The notes beneath the pieces were generated by a model that ran no database searches, was not told the DNA's origin, and was given only the letters and a program-made list of their open reading frames with translations. A stretch of 64,000 bases of DNA from NCBI RefSeq assembly GCF_007859855.1, contig NZ_SJPK01000001.1, forward strand, positions 800,091 to 864,090, in the 5' to 3' direction. Positions 35,925 to 48,480 of the stretch are shown piece by piece. Both the position numbers and the translations under genes were made by a program. Source of the DNA: Allorhodopirellula solitaria (GTDB taxonomy: Bacteria; Planctomycetota; Planctomycetia; Pirellulales; Pirellulaceae). The stretch's first letter is position 1. Every line of letters begins with the position of its first letter.

Positions 35925-36947
35925 TCATTCCGTTTCTTGCTGGCGTTTCTCAGCGGCTCGGTAGATTTTTGCCAGCTTGACGAGTAGCGGTTCCAGTTCA
36001 GCGTCGAACGCGGCTTCGTCGAGAGAGGATCTTTTCGCTCGCAGTTCTTCGAGACGGGTTTCGAGCTCGTTTCTCTGCGTCAACTCAGCTGGGGTGAACG
36101 GAAGTCGTTTTGCGGCAGGGGTGAGGGTAAAACGGGACGCTGCCCGACCGTCCAGTTGGGCACCGTCTTTGGCCTCGGCGATCGGCCGCGTGCCGCGGAA
36201 CATGGCGGCGGGGGTGCCGCGGGCGTCGGCATTATCGTCAATTAAAGCGTGTTCAGTACTGATGCGGCCTTCGTCCTCGTAGAACTGCCGGACTTCCGCA
36301 CTGGCTCTCAGAAACGCTTCGTGGACGGAGACTTCGTCGTCGTGGTCCAAGTCCGACTCCGGCGACGAAATCGCCTGCGCCATGAATTTGCCAAAGCGAG
36401 TGTAGTTCTGCTCAGTGCCACTCTTGGTCGCCGTAACGATGACGCGGTTCGGCCCCGAGAGCCGATTGATAAACGGCCCGCTCGACGAAGCGCAGTTGAC
36501 GATCACGACAGGACTTAGGATACCGTCGAGCCATTGGGCGAGTTCGGCAGCGGAAACATCTGGGCCGCGAAGATTGAACTTGGCCGTGTCTTGGGAGAAT
36601 GTGCCATGCCCGATCAGCACCAACCAGAGCGTGTTTGGGACCTCTTGCTTTGAATCGGCGAAGGTCGCGACCCTCTTTTGGAGCCGATCTCGGTCGCTCG
36701 ACTCGTCGGTCTCTGATCGACCGATCACCGTTGCCGCAGCAGCAGCTTGCTCGGAGACGTCGCTCCAGGCGTCCGCCCAGTCAGCGAATTGCTCCCCATA
36801 CTCGGGGGTTCCTGGTGCGCCGACAACGATCACCACTTCGCTTCGTGACGTCTGGTCGGTTGGCTCGTTTTCGTTCGCTTGACTTGGCTGGCTCAATGCG
36901 AAGAGACAGATCGCGGTCAGTACGGGAAGTTTCCGCTTGAACATCAT
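35925..36947 (-). CDS. Secreted caspase/legumain-like (clan CD) protein with EF-hand-like loop
   Basis: 340 residues from the ATG overlapping the upstream stop. Signal peptide about 5-24. The catalytic core fits clan CD cysteine proteases: LWLVLIGHGTF with His114, followed by a strand VVIVNCASSSGPFI with Cys152. Then comes DLDHDDEVSVHE (199-210), with acids at positions 1, 3, 5 and 12 of an EF-hand loop, a likely Ca site. The spacing resembles C13 legumain/GPI8-type enzymes more than caspases. The C-terminal 60 residues are a charged coiled coil. Last gene of the MoxR operon; export implies action in the periplasm or paryphoplasm. Confidence 0.75.
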   Translation of the reverse strand: MMFKRKLPVLTAICLFALSQPSQANENEPTDQTSRSEVVIVVGAPGTPEYGEQFADWADAWSDVSEQAAAAATVIGRSETDESSDRDRLQKRVATFADSKQEVPNTLWLVLIGHGTFSQDTAKFNLRGPDVSAAELAQWLDGILSPVVIVNCASSSGPFINRLSGPNRVIVTATKSGTEQNYTRFGKFMAQAISSPESDLDHDDEVSVHEAFLRASAEVRQFYEDEGRISTEHALIDDNADARGTPAAMFRGTRPIAEAKDGAQLDGRAASRFTLTPAAKRLPFTPAELTQRNELETRLEELRAKRSSLDEAAFDAELEPLLVKLAKIYRAAEKRQQETE

Positions 36948-39447
36948 GCCAATCCTTTCCATCGTCGGAGTCCCCATTCGCAACAAAGAAACAACATCGC
37001 CGTCATCATCACCCACGGGTGGTGCCAGATTGGGTAGACCCATGCCTCAGTCACGGGCACCTTTTTATCGGGAAGGTCGTTGGCGAATTGCTCCAAGCGA
37101 TCCTCTCGAACGATCTCGCCACCGGACTGCTTAGTCATCGTCTCGAGCAATTTTCGGTTAAGCTGCAGGTCGCGGAACTCCGCCGCATCGGACTGGGCCG
37201 ACCAGCCTGCCGTGGCCGTGCCGACTGGGCTGCCATCACCGGCGGTCACCTTGGCCGTGACGCGGTAACCACCTGGCTGGCGCGACCAATAGGTGGCTTG
37301 GTACTCTCCAGCGTTACGATCGTCCGGCCGCGCCACGACCGGAAACGGCTTGCCACCGATCGGGGTGATCTCCAATTCCACGTTCGCGTTGTCCAGCGGT
37401 AGATAGCTCTCATCGCGGGCGGAGGCGATGATGGTCACCGGTTGGCTGGGATCTTGGCCGCTCTCGACTCGGACCTCGACGCGCTTGGGAACCTCATTGA
37501 CCAGCCAGTGGGTGATCTGCCGCCAGGCCTGAGCGGGATCATCGCGATTTCTGTCGTTGCGATGCATCGACCACCGCCAAAGATCACCCAGGGGAATCGC
37601 GGCTGAACGCCCTTTGCCAAAACGGTGGGCGACCAGTGCCGGCGACGTTTGTCCGTCGTCGGTCTGGACCGTCGCGAGGGTCGAAGCCCCTGGTTTGGCG
37701 TCACCGATCGAGTTGAGCGTTGTAAAAGACGGCATCTCTGCGATCCGGTTGCGTTCGGCAGCTTCATTGTCGCGAAGCCGTATCCAGGGCTGCAGCATTC
37801 CCTCACGCGTGAATTCGAGCTGAAAGGCGCCCGAGCGCCCTCGGGTCGCCCCGGCGGCTGAATAAAAGGGAGCCAACTCACCAAGCGGCGTATCGGCGAA
37901 TCGCTTGTCAGCAAACATCTCTTGGCCACCGAGCATTAACAATCCACCGCCGCGAGTCGCCACGAACTGACGTAGCAACAGCAGCTGATCGGGCGAGAAA
38001 AACTCGGGATCAATATCGTCCAGGATCACGCCATGGTACCCGAACAATTCCTCTGCCGACTCAGGGAACCCGTCGCTCAGCTCCTCCGATTCCTTGACCC
38101 CCAAGCGGAGAATCACGGGCTCATCGTACTGGGCCGCCGCGTCTTCGGCATCAGCTCCGAGGCCTGCAAATAGAGGGTTGGTTTCATTGACGCCGCGATC
38201 GCGAAAGCTGAACTTGGGTTCCTTGTTGGCGATTCGTAGCAACCCGACGAGTTGGACCTCGGCGTCCTCCTGCAAGGCGCGACGAATGAATTTGAATTCC
38301 CAGTTGGGACGGCCTGCCACGTAGAGCACCCGATAGGGGCCAATGGCTCGATTGACAGCGACGAGGCGTCGATTGTTTACCAAAGTCGCTTCGTCGGAAT
38401 CGTTCGACAAGTCTGTGGCATCGCTCGGTACCGACTCAGTCCCTCGCTGACGGCCCTGCTCTCCACTAGCGTCGCCAGGTCGCTGGCCCGATCGATTGAT
38501 CTGCTCCATCGCTTGGCGATCGGATTCGCGAAACACGTTGACCGAATAGAACTGGACGCCACTGGAGTCGGGGCGAAACTGAAAGCGAACCTCTTTTGCC
38601 TTGCCACTGGCATCGACTGCGATGGACTTCTCCTCGATGACCTGGTTATTCGTTGCATCTCGGATTTGCACGACCGCCTCGGTTTTCCCCATCGCGACCG
38701 CGTCCACGGCAACACGCACGGTCAGTGGAGCCGATTCAAAATCAGTCTGCGTCGTACTGACGCCTGCGATTCGTAGATCACGAACCTCCTCCTCCTGTTC
38801 CGGGAGAACTGCGTAGATCGGAAATCCAAGTTGGCTCCAATCGAAGTCGGCAGGAGGCGCGTCGGTCATGTTTCCATCAGTAAACAGCAGCACGCCACCA
38901 ACCGGCCGCTCAACAAATCTCTCGGCGAGGTTCTGAAGGCTGCCGGTTAAGGAGGAGACATAGCCGTCGAGAGGCAACTCAACGGGATCATCAATGGCTT
39001 CGAGTCGGGCATCGAATGAGTAGTTGCGGACGTCGAAGGTTTGAGCCAGCCGGACCCACCACGACTCATCATCGCCGAACAACTCCGCGATTCGATCGCC
39101 GCGTGCCTGATCGCTCCCGGCCGGCTTGAGCCGCATACTTTGGCTGTTGTCAATCAACACCGGCAGCACATTGGCATGGGCTCGTGGGCGCGTGCCGCTA
39201 CGGAGTGGCTGAAGCAAACAGACCGCGAGGAGGAGGATGGCCGCCATTTTCAATACGCCCGCGAGCAAACGCACGGACCCAACCGTGACACGGTGGGAAT
39301 AGTTCCATACCACCAAAATTGCGAGCACGGCCACGATCACGGCGGCGGGAACGATCCAGCTCGGAGCGCCCCACAGCAATTCACCGGGTTCCCGGTCACC
39401 CGTCACAGCGAGGAGAGAAGGAGACAGCATCAGGATTACGTTCTCTA

Positions 39448-39451
<4 letters not shown>
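36944..39451 (-). CDS. Membrane protein with VWA-like and amidotransferase-fold parts
   Basis: 835 residues. Two membrane segments near the N-terminus (about 29-50 and 60-80) and one at the C-terminus (about 808-828). Residues from about 95 form a VWA-like domain with a MIDAS-like DNSQSM and LLFTDGNMTD. A later part (about 480-560) with GVILDDIDPEFFSPDQ and GGGLLMLGGQ resembles a class I glutamine-amidotransferase fold without a visible Cys nucleophile, as in related BatA-neighbour proteins. It overlaps both the giant protein upstream and the caspase-like gene downstream by 4 bp. Confidence 0.78.
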
Positions 39452-43206
<3,755 letters not shown>

Positions 43207-43339
43207 CGTTCCTACCTCGTAACAATCGTGAAAAGTTGCAGGGGTCGTTGCAGCGGATACGCCAAAACGATATTTCCTACCCGCGTGGTGGGAGTGCGAG
43301 TGACGCCCGGATCGAGGACGCTTCGGATACGCCAAATCG

Positions 43340-45484
43340 TCATGATGGCGATACCTCCGGTGCGGCTGGTCGCGGTCTGCTGAGCCAACCTCCAAGGAAG
43401 GTCTCGAGGCCGAGTAATGCCAAGGCTGCTACGAGCAGCCACTGCCACAAACGCTGGCGGCTCTCGAGCTCGCGGTCGTGGAGCTGGCGTTGATTGCTGA
43501 GCTCGTCCGCAGTTGAAAGCGTCGCTCCCAAACGGACGCCGAAACGTTCCAGTGCGTCCGCTCCCATCGTTGCCGTCTGACTCTCAGCGTTATCCAAATT
43601 CACTGCGAGGGTTTGCGACAAGTCATCGTCCGCGACGGCATAGATTCCTGGCCAAGCAAACGTCTGCAGATCGGCGGCCTCCCGATAAGCGAGCTCCGCA
43701 CCGTCTGGCAGGGTGATGCGGGCAGTCGGCGATGGTTCCAAAGACGGTTTGTCCCCAACCGCCAGTTGGTTGCTGTCCTGGAGAGATCTCGCGTTGGATT
43801 CGAACAAACTGAAGATCAACGGGATGAACTTCGTTGACAATGCCAACTGGCTCGCTTCGGGTTGCCAACCTGCTGCGAGCACCCATAGCTGGCCCATGCC
43901 AATTGTCTGCTCGACCAATGCCGGGTCTTCATCGTCAAATCGTGCCAGCACATCCCAGGATCCGGGAATGCCGGAAAGCGTCCGGTGAGACCAAAATCGA
44001 ATCTTCGTGAAATCGTTAAACTGTGGATCCGACATCGCGGCGAAGATGGGATGACGAAAATCAATTCGCGACAGCATCACATAGTCATCCACGGCTGCTT
44101 CGGTAACTCGCAAATCATCCACTCGGGTGAGCGACTGCAGGGATGCCATCGCCGTTGGAATCTCGCGATCGCCAGCGAGCACGCACAGGAGCCGTCCGCC
44201 CGCGGTGATGTACTCATGCAGCAGCGCGGCGGTATCGGGCGAACAGGGTGCCGTCACCACAACCAAGGGCACGAGATTCGGGTCAGGGGCCTGTGTCAAA
44301 TCATCAGGCGGCATCGTTTGCGTCGCCACTGACCGTTGTCGTGTGCTCAGCGGCACCCGCTGCAGGTAGTAGAGCAAGCTGCTGCGTGGATCGGCAGCAT
44401 CATCGCCAAGGTGCAGCAGTTGAAGCGACTCAGGTTGGGGGCTGACGACATACCACGAGTTATCAAAGTCCTGGTCATCGCCGTGGAGGGTCAACGCCGT
44501 GGCGTCCGGAGCCGGTGACTGCATCCGCATCACGCGTGACTCCCCCGGGGGCACCTGAATGGGCATCTCAGAACCCTCGATGCGCTGACCGTCGCGGTCG
44601 GTCCAGCTGATGAGGAACGCGGATTGATCCGCATCGGCTGAATTGGAAACCCGCACGCGAACCCCAGTCTTCTCTGCTGGTGCATTCTTTCGCGGCGGGA
44701 GCAACTGCGCGACTGCGTTGGTTTTACGATCCGTACTGACCTGGCGAATGTCAAGACTCAGCTGCTTAGGCCAGGCATAGCCTTGGAGGCTTTCAATCTT
44801 GCTGCCCGTCTGCATGTCGGTGACGAAGATCAACTGCGCCGGCCCGCTCGCCGAAGACGCTGCGACGGCGGGGGAATCCTGTGACGTGCTCGAGCTCTCG
44901 GGACTGACCTGGGGTTCGTAGGTGACCGCCAAATCGGCTGCGAATCCGAGTGCCCGTCCCAAATCGGTCGCCGCCCATGATGGTTGCAAGTCAGCGAGCA
45001 GCGACTTGACCGACGTCCTAACTTGCGGAGGAGACAAACGATTGGATCGATCGAAACGCAGTAGAGTTCTCGGCGTATCGTCGAACGCAACCAACGCAAT
45101 CTCGTCACCGGGGCGAAGGTCTGACAACACCTCCTCGATCTTTACTTGAGCTTGCTCCCAGAGTCCATCGCGTCGCATGCTGGCGCTCGTATCGACGGCG
45201 ATCACCATCCGGCGGCTCGGCAGGTCCGCATCCGACTTCGTCGAACTGCGTAAGAAGGGGCGTGTGAACGCCGCCGCGAGGAGCAACAAAGCTAGCGCGC
45301 GGATCAGGAGCAGTAGCCAATTATCAAGCCTGCTCCGCCGCGTCAACTTCGGCGGTGTGGGCCGCAAGAACATCAACGAACTGAATTTGACTTCACCACG
45401 CGGCCGACGGCGAACCATGTGGAACAGAATCGGCAACCCGATCGCGAGTGCTCCGGCAAAATAGAGTGGTGCCAGCAAGCTCAT
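43340..45484 (-). CDS. BatA-type von Willebrand factor A membrane protein
   Basis: 714 residues. The N-terminal 85 residues are the BatA domain: a first membrane segment, PILFHMVRRRPRGEVKFSSL, a second segment, and TRPFL. The VWA domain follows with the MIDAS motif AVDTSASMRR (about 94-103) and the Thr/Asp partners in AATDLGRAL. A long beta-rich region (about 240-640) precedes a last membrane segment (about 680-700). In other bacteria BatA-type proteins form membrane complexes driven by MoxR. Overlaps the DUF58 gene by 4 bp at its start; 134 bp separate it from the giant protein gene. Confidence 0.85.
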   Translation of the reverse strand: MSLLAPLYFAGALAIGLPILFHMVRRRPRGEVKFSSLMFLRPTPPKLTRRSRLDNWLLLLIRALALLLLAAAFTRPFLRSSTKSDADLPSRRMVIAVDTSASMRRDGLWEQAQVKIEEVLSDLRPGDEIALVAFDDTPRTLLRFDRSNRLSPPQVRTSVKSLLADLQPSWAATDLGRALGFAADLAVTYEPQVSPESSSTSQDSPAVAASSASGPAQLIFVTDMQTGSKIESLQGYAWPKQLSLDIRQVSTDRKTNAVAQLLPPRKNAPAEKTGVRVRVSNSADADQSAFLISWTDRDGQRIEGSEMPIQVPPGESRVMRMQSPAPDATALTLHGDDQDFDNSWYVVSPQPESLQLLHLGDDAADPRSSLLYYLQRVPLSTRQRSVATQTMPPDDLTQAPDPNLVPLVVVTAPCSPDTAALLHEYITAGGRLLCVLAGDREIPTAMASLQSLTRVDDLRVTEAAVDDYVMLSRIDFRHPIFAAMSDPQFNDFTKIRFWSHRTLSGIPGSWDVLARFDDEDPALVEQTIGMGQLWVLAAGWQPEASQLALSTKFIPLIFSLFESNARSLQDSNQLAVGDKPSLEPSPTARITLPDGAELAYREAADLQTFAWPGIYAVADDDLSQTLAVNLDNAESQTATMGADALERFGVRLGATLSTADELSNQRQLHDRELESRQRLWQWLLVAALALLGLETFLGGWLSRPRPAAPEVSPS

Positions 45485-46494
45485 GTGGCGGCTCCGGATC
45501 GCTTGGCACTGGCGAGCATCCCGCTACGCGCCGTACGGGAACTGCGGCGTTGTTGCGAATCGATCAAATGAAACAGAACCTGCTCGACAGGTTGGTCAGT
45601 CGCGACAGGAAAGAAATCGACACCGAGTGAATCACAAATTCCTCGCATCTGCCGCTCATGCTCTTCGAAACGCTCGATGTAATCACCACGGGCCGCTTCC
45701 GGATCGATGTAGATCTCTCTCCCCGATTCCATATCAACAATCATGCTGGGTGACTCGATTTGCAACTGCCTTTCGGCGGGATCGATGACCCGCAGAATCA
45801 TCACCTCGTGCCCCCGGGATCTCAGGTACGCGAGGTTGGTCCGCAGGGAATCCGGGGGAGCGAGCAGGTCGGAAACGAGAATTACCAGGCCGCGACGCTG
45901 GATTAAGGAAGCGATCTGTCGCAGGGGAACTTCTAGATTCGTCCCAGTACCACGGATGTCTCTCGCGAGGGCGACGAAGATCTGCCGCAGGTGTCCCGAG
46001 CGGTTTCGGGCACTGATGAAATCGCCGATCGCTTCATCGAAGGTCAGCAACCCAACGCTGTCGCGCTGCAGGGTGAGATAGTAGGCGAGCGTCGCGACCA
46101 AAGTCCGCGCGTACTCAATCTTCGCATAATCCCCGGATCCAAACCCCATCGATTGGCTTTGGTCCAGGACCAGATAGCAGCGACGATTCGTCTCATCCTC
46201 AAACTTTTTGATGTAGTATCGATCACTGCGTGCGAAGAGCTTCCAGTCGAGCCCGCGGAGATCGTCGCCAATGGTGTAAGGGCGGTATTCGCTGAACTCA
46301 ACGGAAAAACCGTGAAACGGACTGCGGTGCAGACCATTGTAGAAGCCTTCGACGACGGCCTTGGCACGCAGCTGCAGATCCTTGATCCGCATCACCGCCA
46401 ACGGATCGATCTGGGCCGACGCGGACACCCGCTGATCGGTAGCTCGATCGTCGACGCGGTGGGGGCGCTTGCTCGTTGGATCTACACTGGCCAT
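45481..46494 (-). CDS. DUF58 (VWA-like) protein, MoxR partner
   Basis: 337 residues. The DUF58 signature is complete: GLHRSPFHGFSVEFSEYRPY, TIGDDLRGLDWKLFARSDRY, then a VWA-like LVLDQSQSMGF with DxSxS (MIDAS-like), and SDLLAPPDSLRTNLAYLRSRGHEV. No membrane segment, so it is cytoplasmic. Such proteins are clients or partners of the MoxR ATPase. Begins 10 bp after the moxR stop. Confidence 0.92.
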   Translation of the reverse strand: MASVDPTSKRPHRVDDRATDQRVSASAQIDPLAVMRIKDLQLRAKAVVEGFYNGLHRSPFHGFSVEFSEYRPYTIGDDLRGLDWKLFARSDRYYIKKFEDETNRRCYLVLDQSQSMGFGSGDYAKIEYARTLVATLAYYLTLQRDSVGLLTFDEAIGDFISARNRSGHLRQIFVALARDIRGTGTNLEVPLRQIASLIQRRGLVILVSDLLAPPDSLRTNLAYLRSRGHEVMILRVIDPAERQLQIESPSMIVDMESGREIYIDPEAARGDYIERFEEHERQMRGICDSLGVDFFPVATDQPVEQVLFHLIDSQQRRSSRTARSGMLASAKRSGAAT

Positions 46495-46504
46495 GGCAAT
46501 CCGT

Positions 46505-47524
46505 TCAGGAGACTGAGGTAGGAACGGTCGAGATCAATTTGTCGATCACATTTTCGATGGTGACCCCCTCGGCCTCCGCCTTGTAACTCAGCAGCACACG
46601 ATGCCGCAGCGTCGGCCTGGCCAGAGCGCGAATGTCTTCGATACTGACATGGGCGTTTCCATTAAGCAGGGCTCTCGCCTTCGCCCCCAGCACCAAAGTT
46701 TGAGCGGCTCGCGTGCCGGCCCCCCAGCTCACCCAGTTGTCAACGAAGTCCGGTGTGCCCTCACGTCCAGGTCGTGTCGAGGCGGCGAGTCGAACCGCGT
46801 AGGCTCCCACTTCGTTGGCGATCGGGACTTTGCGGACCGCTTCGTGAAACCGCGTAACATCTTCGCCACTGAAGAGCGGCTCAATCGGTTCAGGTCGCGA
46901 CGAGGTGGTTCGCAGCACAACGGCGAGTTCGTCTTCTTTGGGCAAGTAGTCGATGATCACATTGAACATGAATCGATCGAGTTGAGCTTCCGGTAAAGGA
47001 TAGGTTCCCTCCATTTCGATCGGGTTCTGCGTCGCCAAGACGAAGAACGGTTCCTCCAATTTGTGTCGTCGACCGGTCGCCGTGACCTGGTGTTCTTGCA
47101 TCGCCTCGAGCAGCGCCGCTTGCGTCTTCGGCGGCGTGCGATTGATTTCGTCAGCCAGAATCACGTTGGCAAAAATAGGGCCTTTGACAAATTGCAGCTG
47201 GCGGCGTCCGTCTTCGGTTTGTTCGAGGATCTCCGTGCCGGTGATGTCGGCAGGCATCAAATCGGGGGTGAACTGAATACGTTGGAAGTTGAGATGAAAG
47301 ACCTTCGCAACGCTGCTGACTAATAATGTTTTGGCGAGCCCTGGCGCTCCCGTGATTAAACAATGGCCACCGGCGAACAAACAAATCAATAGCTGCTCAA
47401 TGACGTCCTGTTGACCGACAATGACTTTCGAAAGCTCTCGGCTGATCTGCTCGCGTCCGGTACGGATCTGTTCGACAACGCGGGCTTCCTCCTCGAGGGA
47501 CATGGTTTCCATAGGCATCGGCAA
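46505..47524 (-). CDS. MoxR-family AAA ATPase
   Basis: 339 residues. Walker A GAPGLAKTLL, Walker B VILADEINRTPPKTQAALLE, sensor ATQNPIEMEGTYPLPEAQLDRF with the Arg finger, and the C-terminal lid (RPTLRHRVLLSYKAEAEG) are all present. MoxR ATPases act as chaperones that load metal or cofactor, or remodel VWA-domain proteins. It is flanked by DUF58 and BatA partners as in other bacteria, and in this operon serves VWA proteins and a caspase-like protein. Confidence 0.93.
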   Translation of the reverse strand: MPMPMETMSLEEEARVVEQIRTGREQISRELSKVIVGQQDVIEQLLICLFAGGHCLITGAPGLAKTLLVSSVAKVFHLNFQRIQFTPDLMPADITGTEILEQTEDGRRQLQFVKGPIFANVILADEINRTPPKTQAALLEAMQEHQVTATGRRHKLEEPFFVLATQNPIEMEGTYPLPEAQLDRFMFNVIIDYLPKEDELAVVLRTTSSRPEPIEPLFSGEDVTRFHEAVRKVPIANEVGAYAVRLAASTRPGREGTPDFVDNWVSWGAGTRAAQTLVLGAKARALLNGNAHVSIEDIRALARPTLRHRVLLSYKAEAEGVTIENVIDKLISTVPTSVS

Positions 47525-47625
47525 GGTGTTTTCCGTAAGAGGTGCTGATAATCAGTGGACGGGAAATGTCGGCGTCGTGTCGATAGCGGGGGCAATGCGA
47601 ACTCAGTCTTACCTGTTTGCCGCTT

Positions 47626-48480
47626 TCAATGGGTCATCGCGTAGGTCACGATGTTGATTCCCATTGGATATGCCTTCTTGACGGAGAACTCTTCAAAATA
47701 CCATTGGTCTTCGCCTTCCCGTTCCCATCCGTCGCCAAGGTCGGTGTTGTGGCAGATAAAAACCATGATGCGATCGGCATCGTCATAGATTGCACGGTAA
47801 TGGGGCGTTGACGTGTCGCTGCCGTCCCGGGTCCGCTCAAATGTGCCGATACTACCGTTGTAGCCGCGGCGGGCAGAGTTGATCGCAGGGACTTGGGGTT
47901 TTTCCTTGAGGTCGTACACGTTATGAAAAATCTCGTGCGACAGCGGTACCTCTTTCGGTGTGCGATCCGGAAAGACACGCTGCAACTCCCACCGCAGATT
48001 CTCGTATTGCGAATCGCCCCAGAAATCGTCCACCATCAGAAAACCTCCATTGAGGCAATAGCGGCGCAGCGCGTTCACTTCCGCTTCGCTGAAGACCAGC
48101 GATCCGGGTTCGATGATATAGATGAACGGGTAATCGAAGAGTTCTTCGTCGGTCAGCTCCAAAACGATCGGTTCCGGATTGACTTTCAAGGTGGTCAATT
48201 GCTGCAGACGAAGTGAAAAGTTCAGATCGCTGTCACGGTGATCGGTGCGCCAGCTGCCGCCACGTCGGCCACGGCCGCCATAGGAGTCGTATTTAATGCG
48301 CACGAACGTGAACATGTCGCTTGGAAATTCTTCGTCGATTTCCCAATCGGGGACGCCATTTCGATCCGTCGAAGGACCGTCCCGCCACCAGCCCCGCTGA
48401 GCCATGGCGACACCGGAACAGAGGACAATGACGGTAGTCAGCCCGAGCAGCATGTTCCGTGGTGAAAGTCGAACAATCAT
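47626..48480 (-). CDS. Secreted DUF4159 protein
   Basis: 284 residues with a signal peptide (about 10-27). The DUF4159 pattern is visible: FTFVRIKYDSYGG, LTDEELFDYPFIYIIEPG, LRRYCLNGGFLMVDDFWGD, and PHYRAIYDDADRIMVFICH. It has a class I amidotransferase-like fold in related proteins and no visible catalytic Cys. It is characteristic of planctomycete and myxobacterial MoxR operons. Its start overlaps the TPR protease stop by 4 bp; 101 bp separate it from moxR. Confidence 0.85.
   Translation of the reverse strand: MIVRLSPRNMLLGLTTVIVLCSGVAMAQRGWWRDGPSTDRNGVPDWEIDEEFPSDMFTFVRIKYDSYGGRGRRGGSWRTDHRDSDLNFSLRLQQLTTLKVNPEPIVLELTDEELFDYPFIYIIEPGSLVFSEAEVNALRRYCLNGGFLMVDDFWGDSQYENLRWELQRVFPDRTPKEVPLSHEIFHNVYDLKEKPQVPAINSARRGYNGSIGTFERTRDGSDTSTPHYRAIYDDADRIMVFICHNTDLGDGWEREGEDQWYFEEFSVKKAYPMGINIVTYAMTH

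Noticed and set aside
43207-43395. 63 extra N-terminal codons of the giant coiled-coil protein
   Set aside because: His/Arg-rich, overlaps the BatA-type gene's end, and the natural ATG at 43206 precedes the membrane segments.
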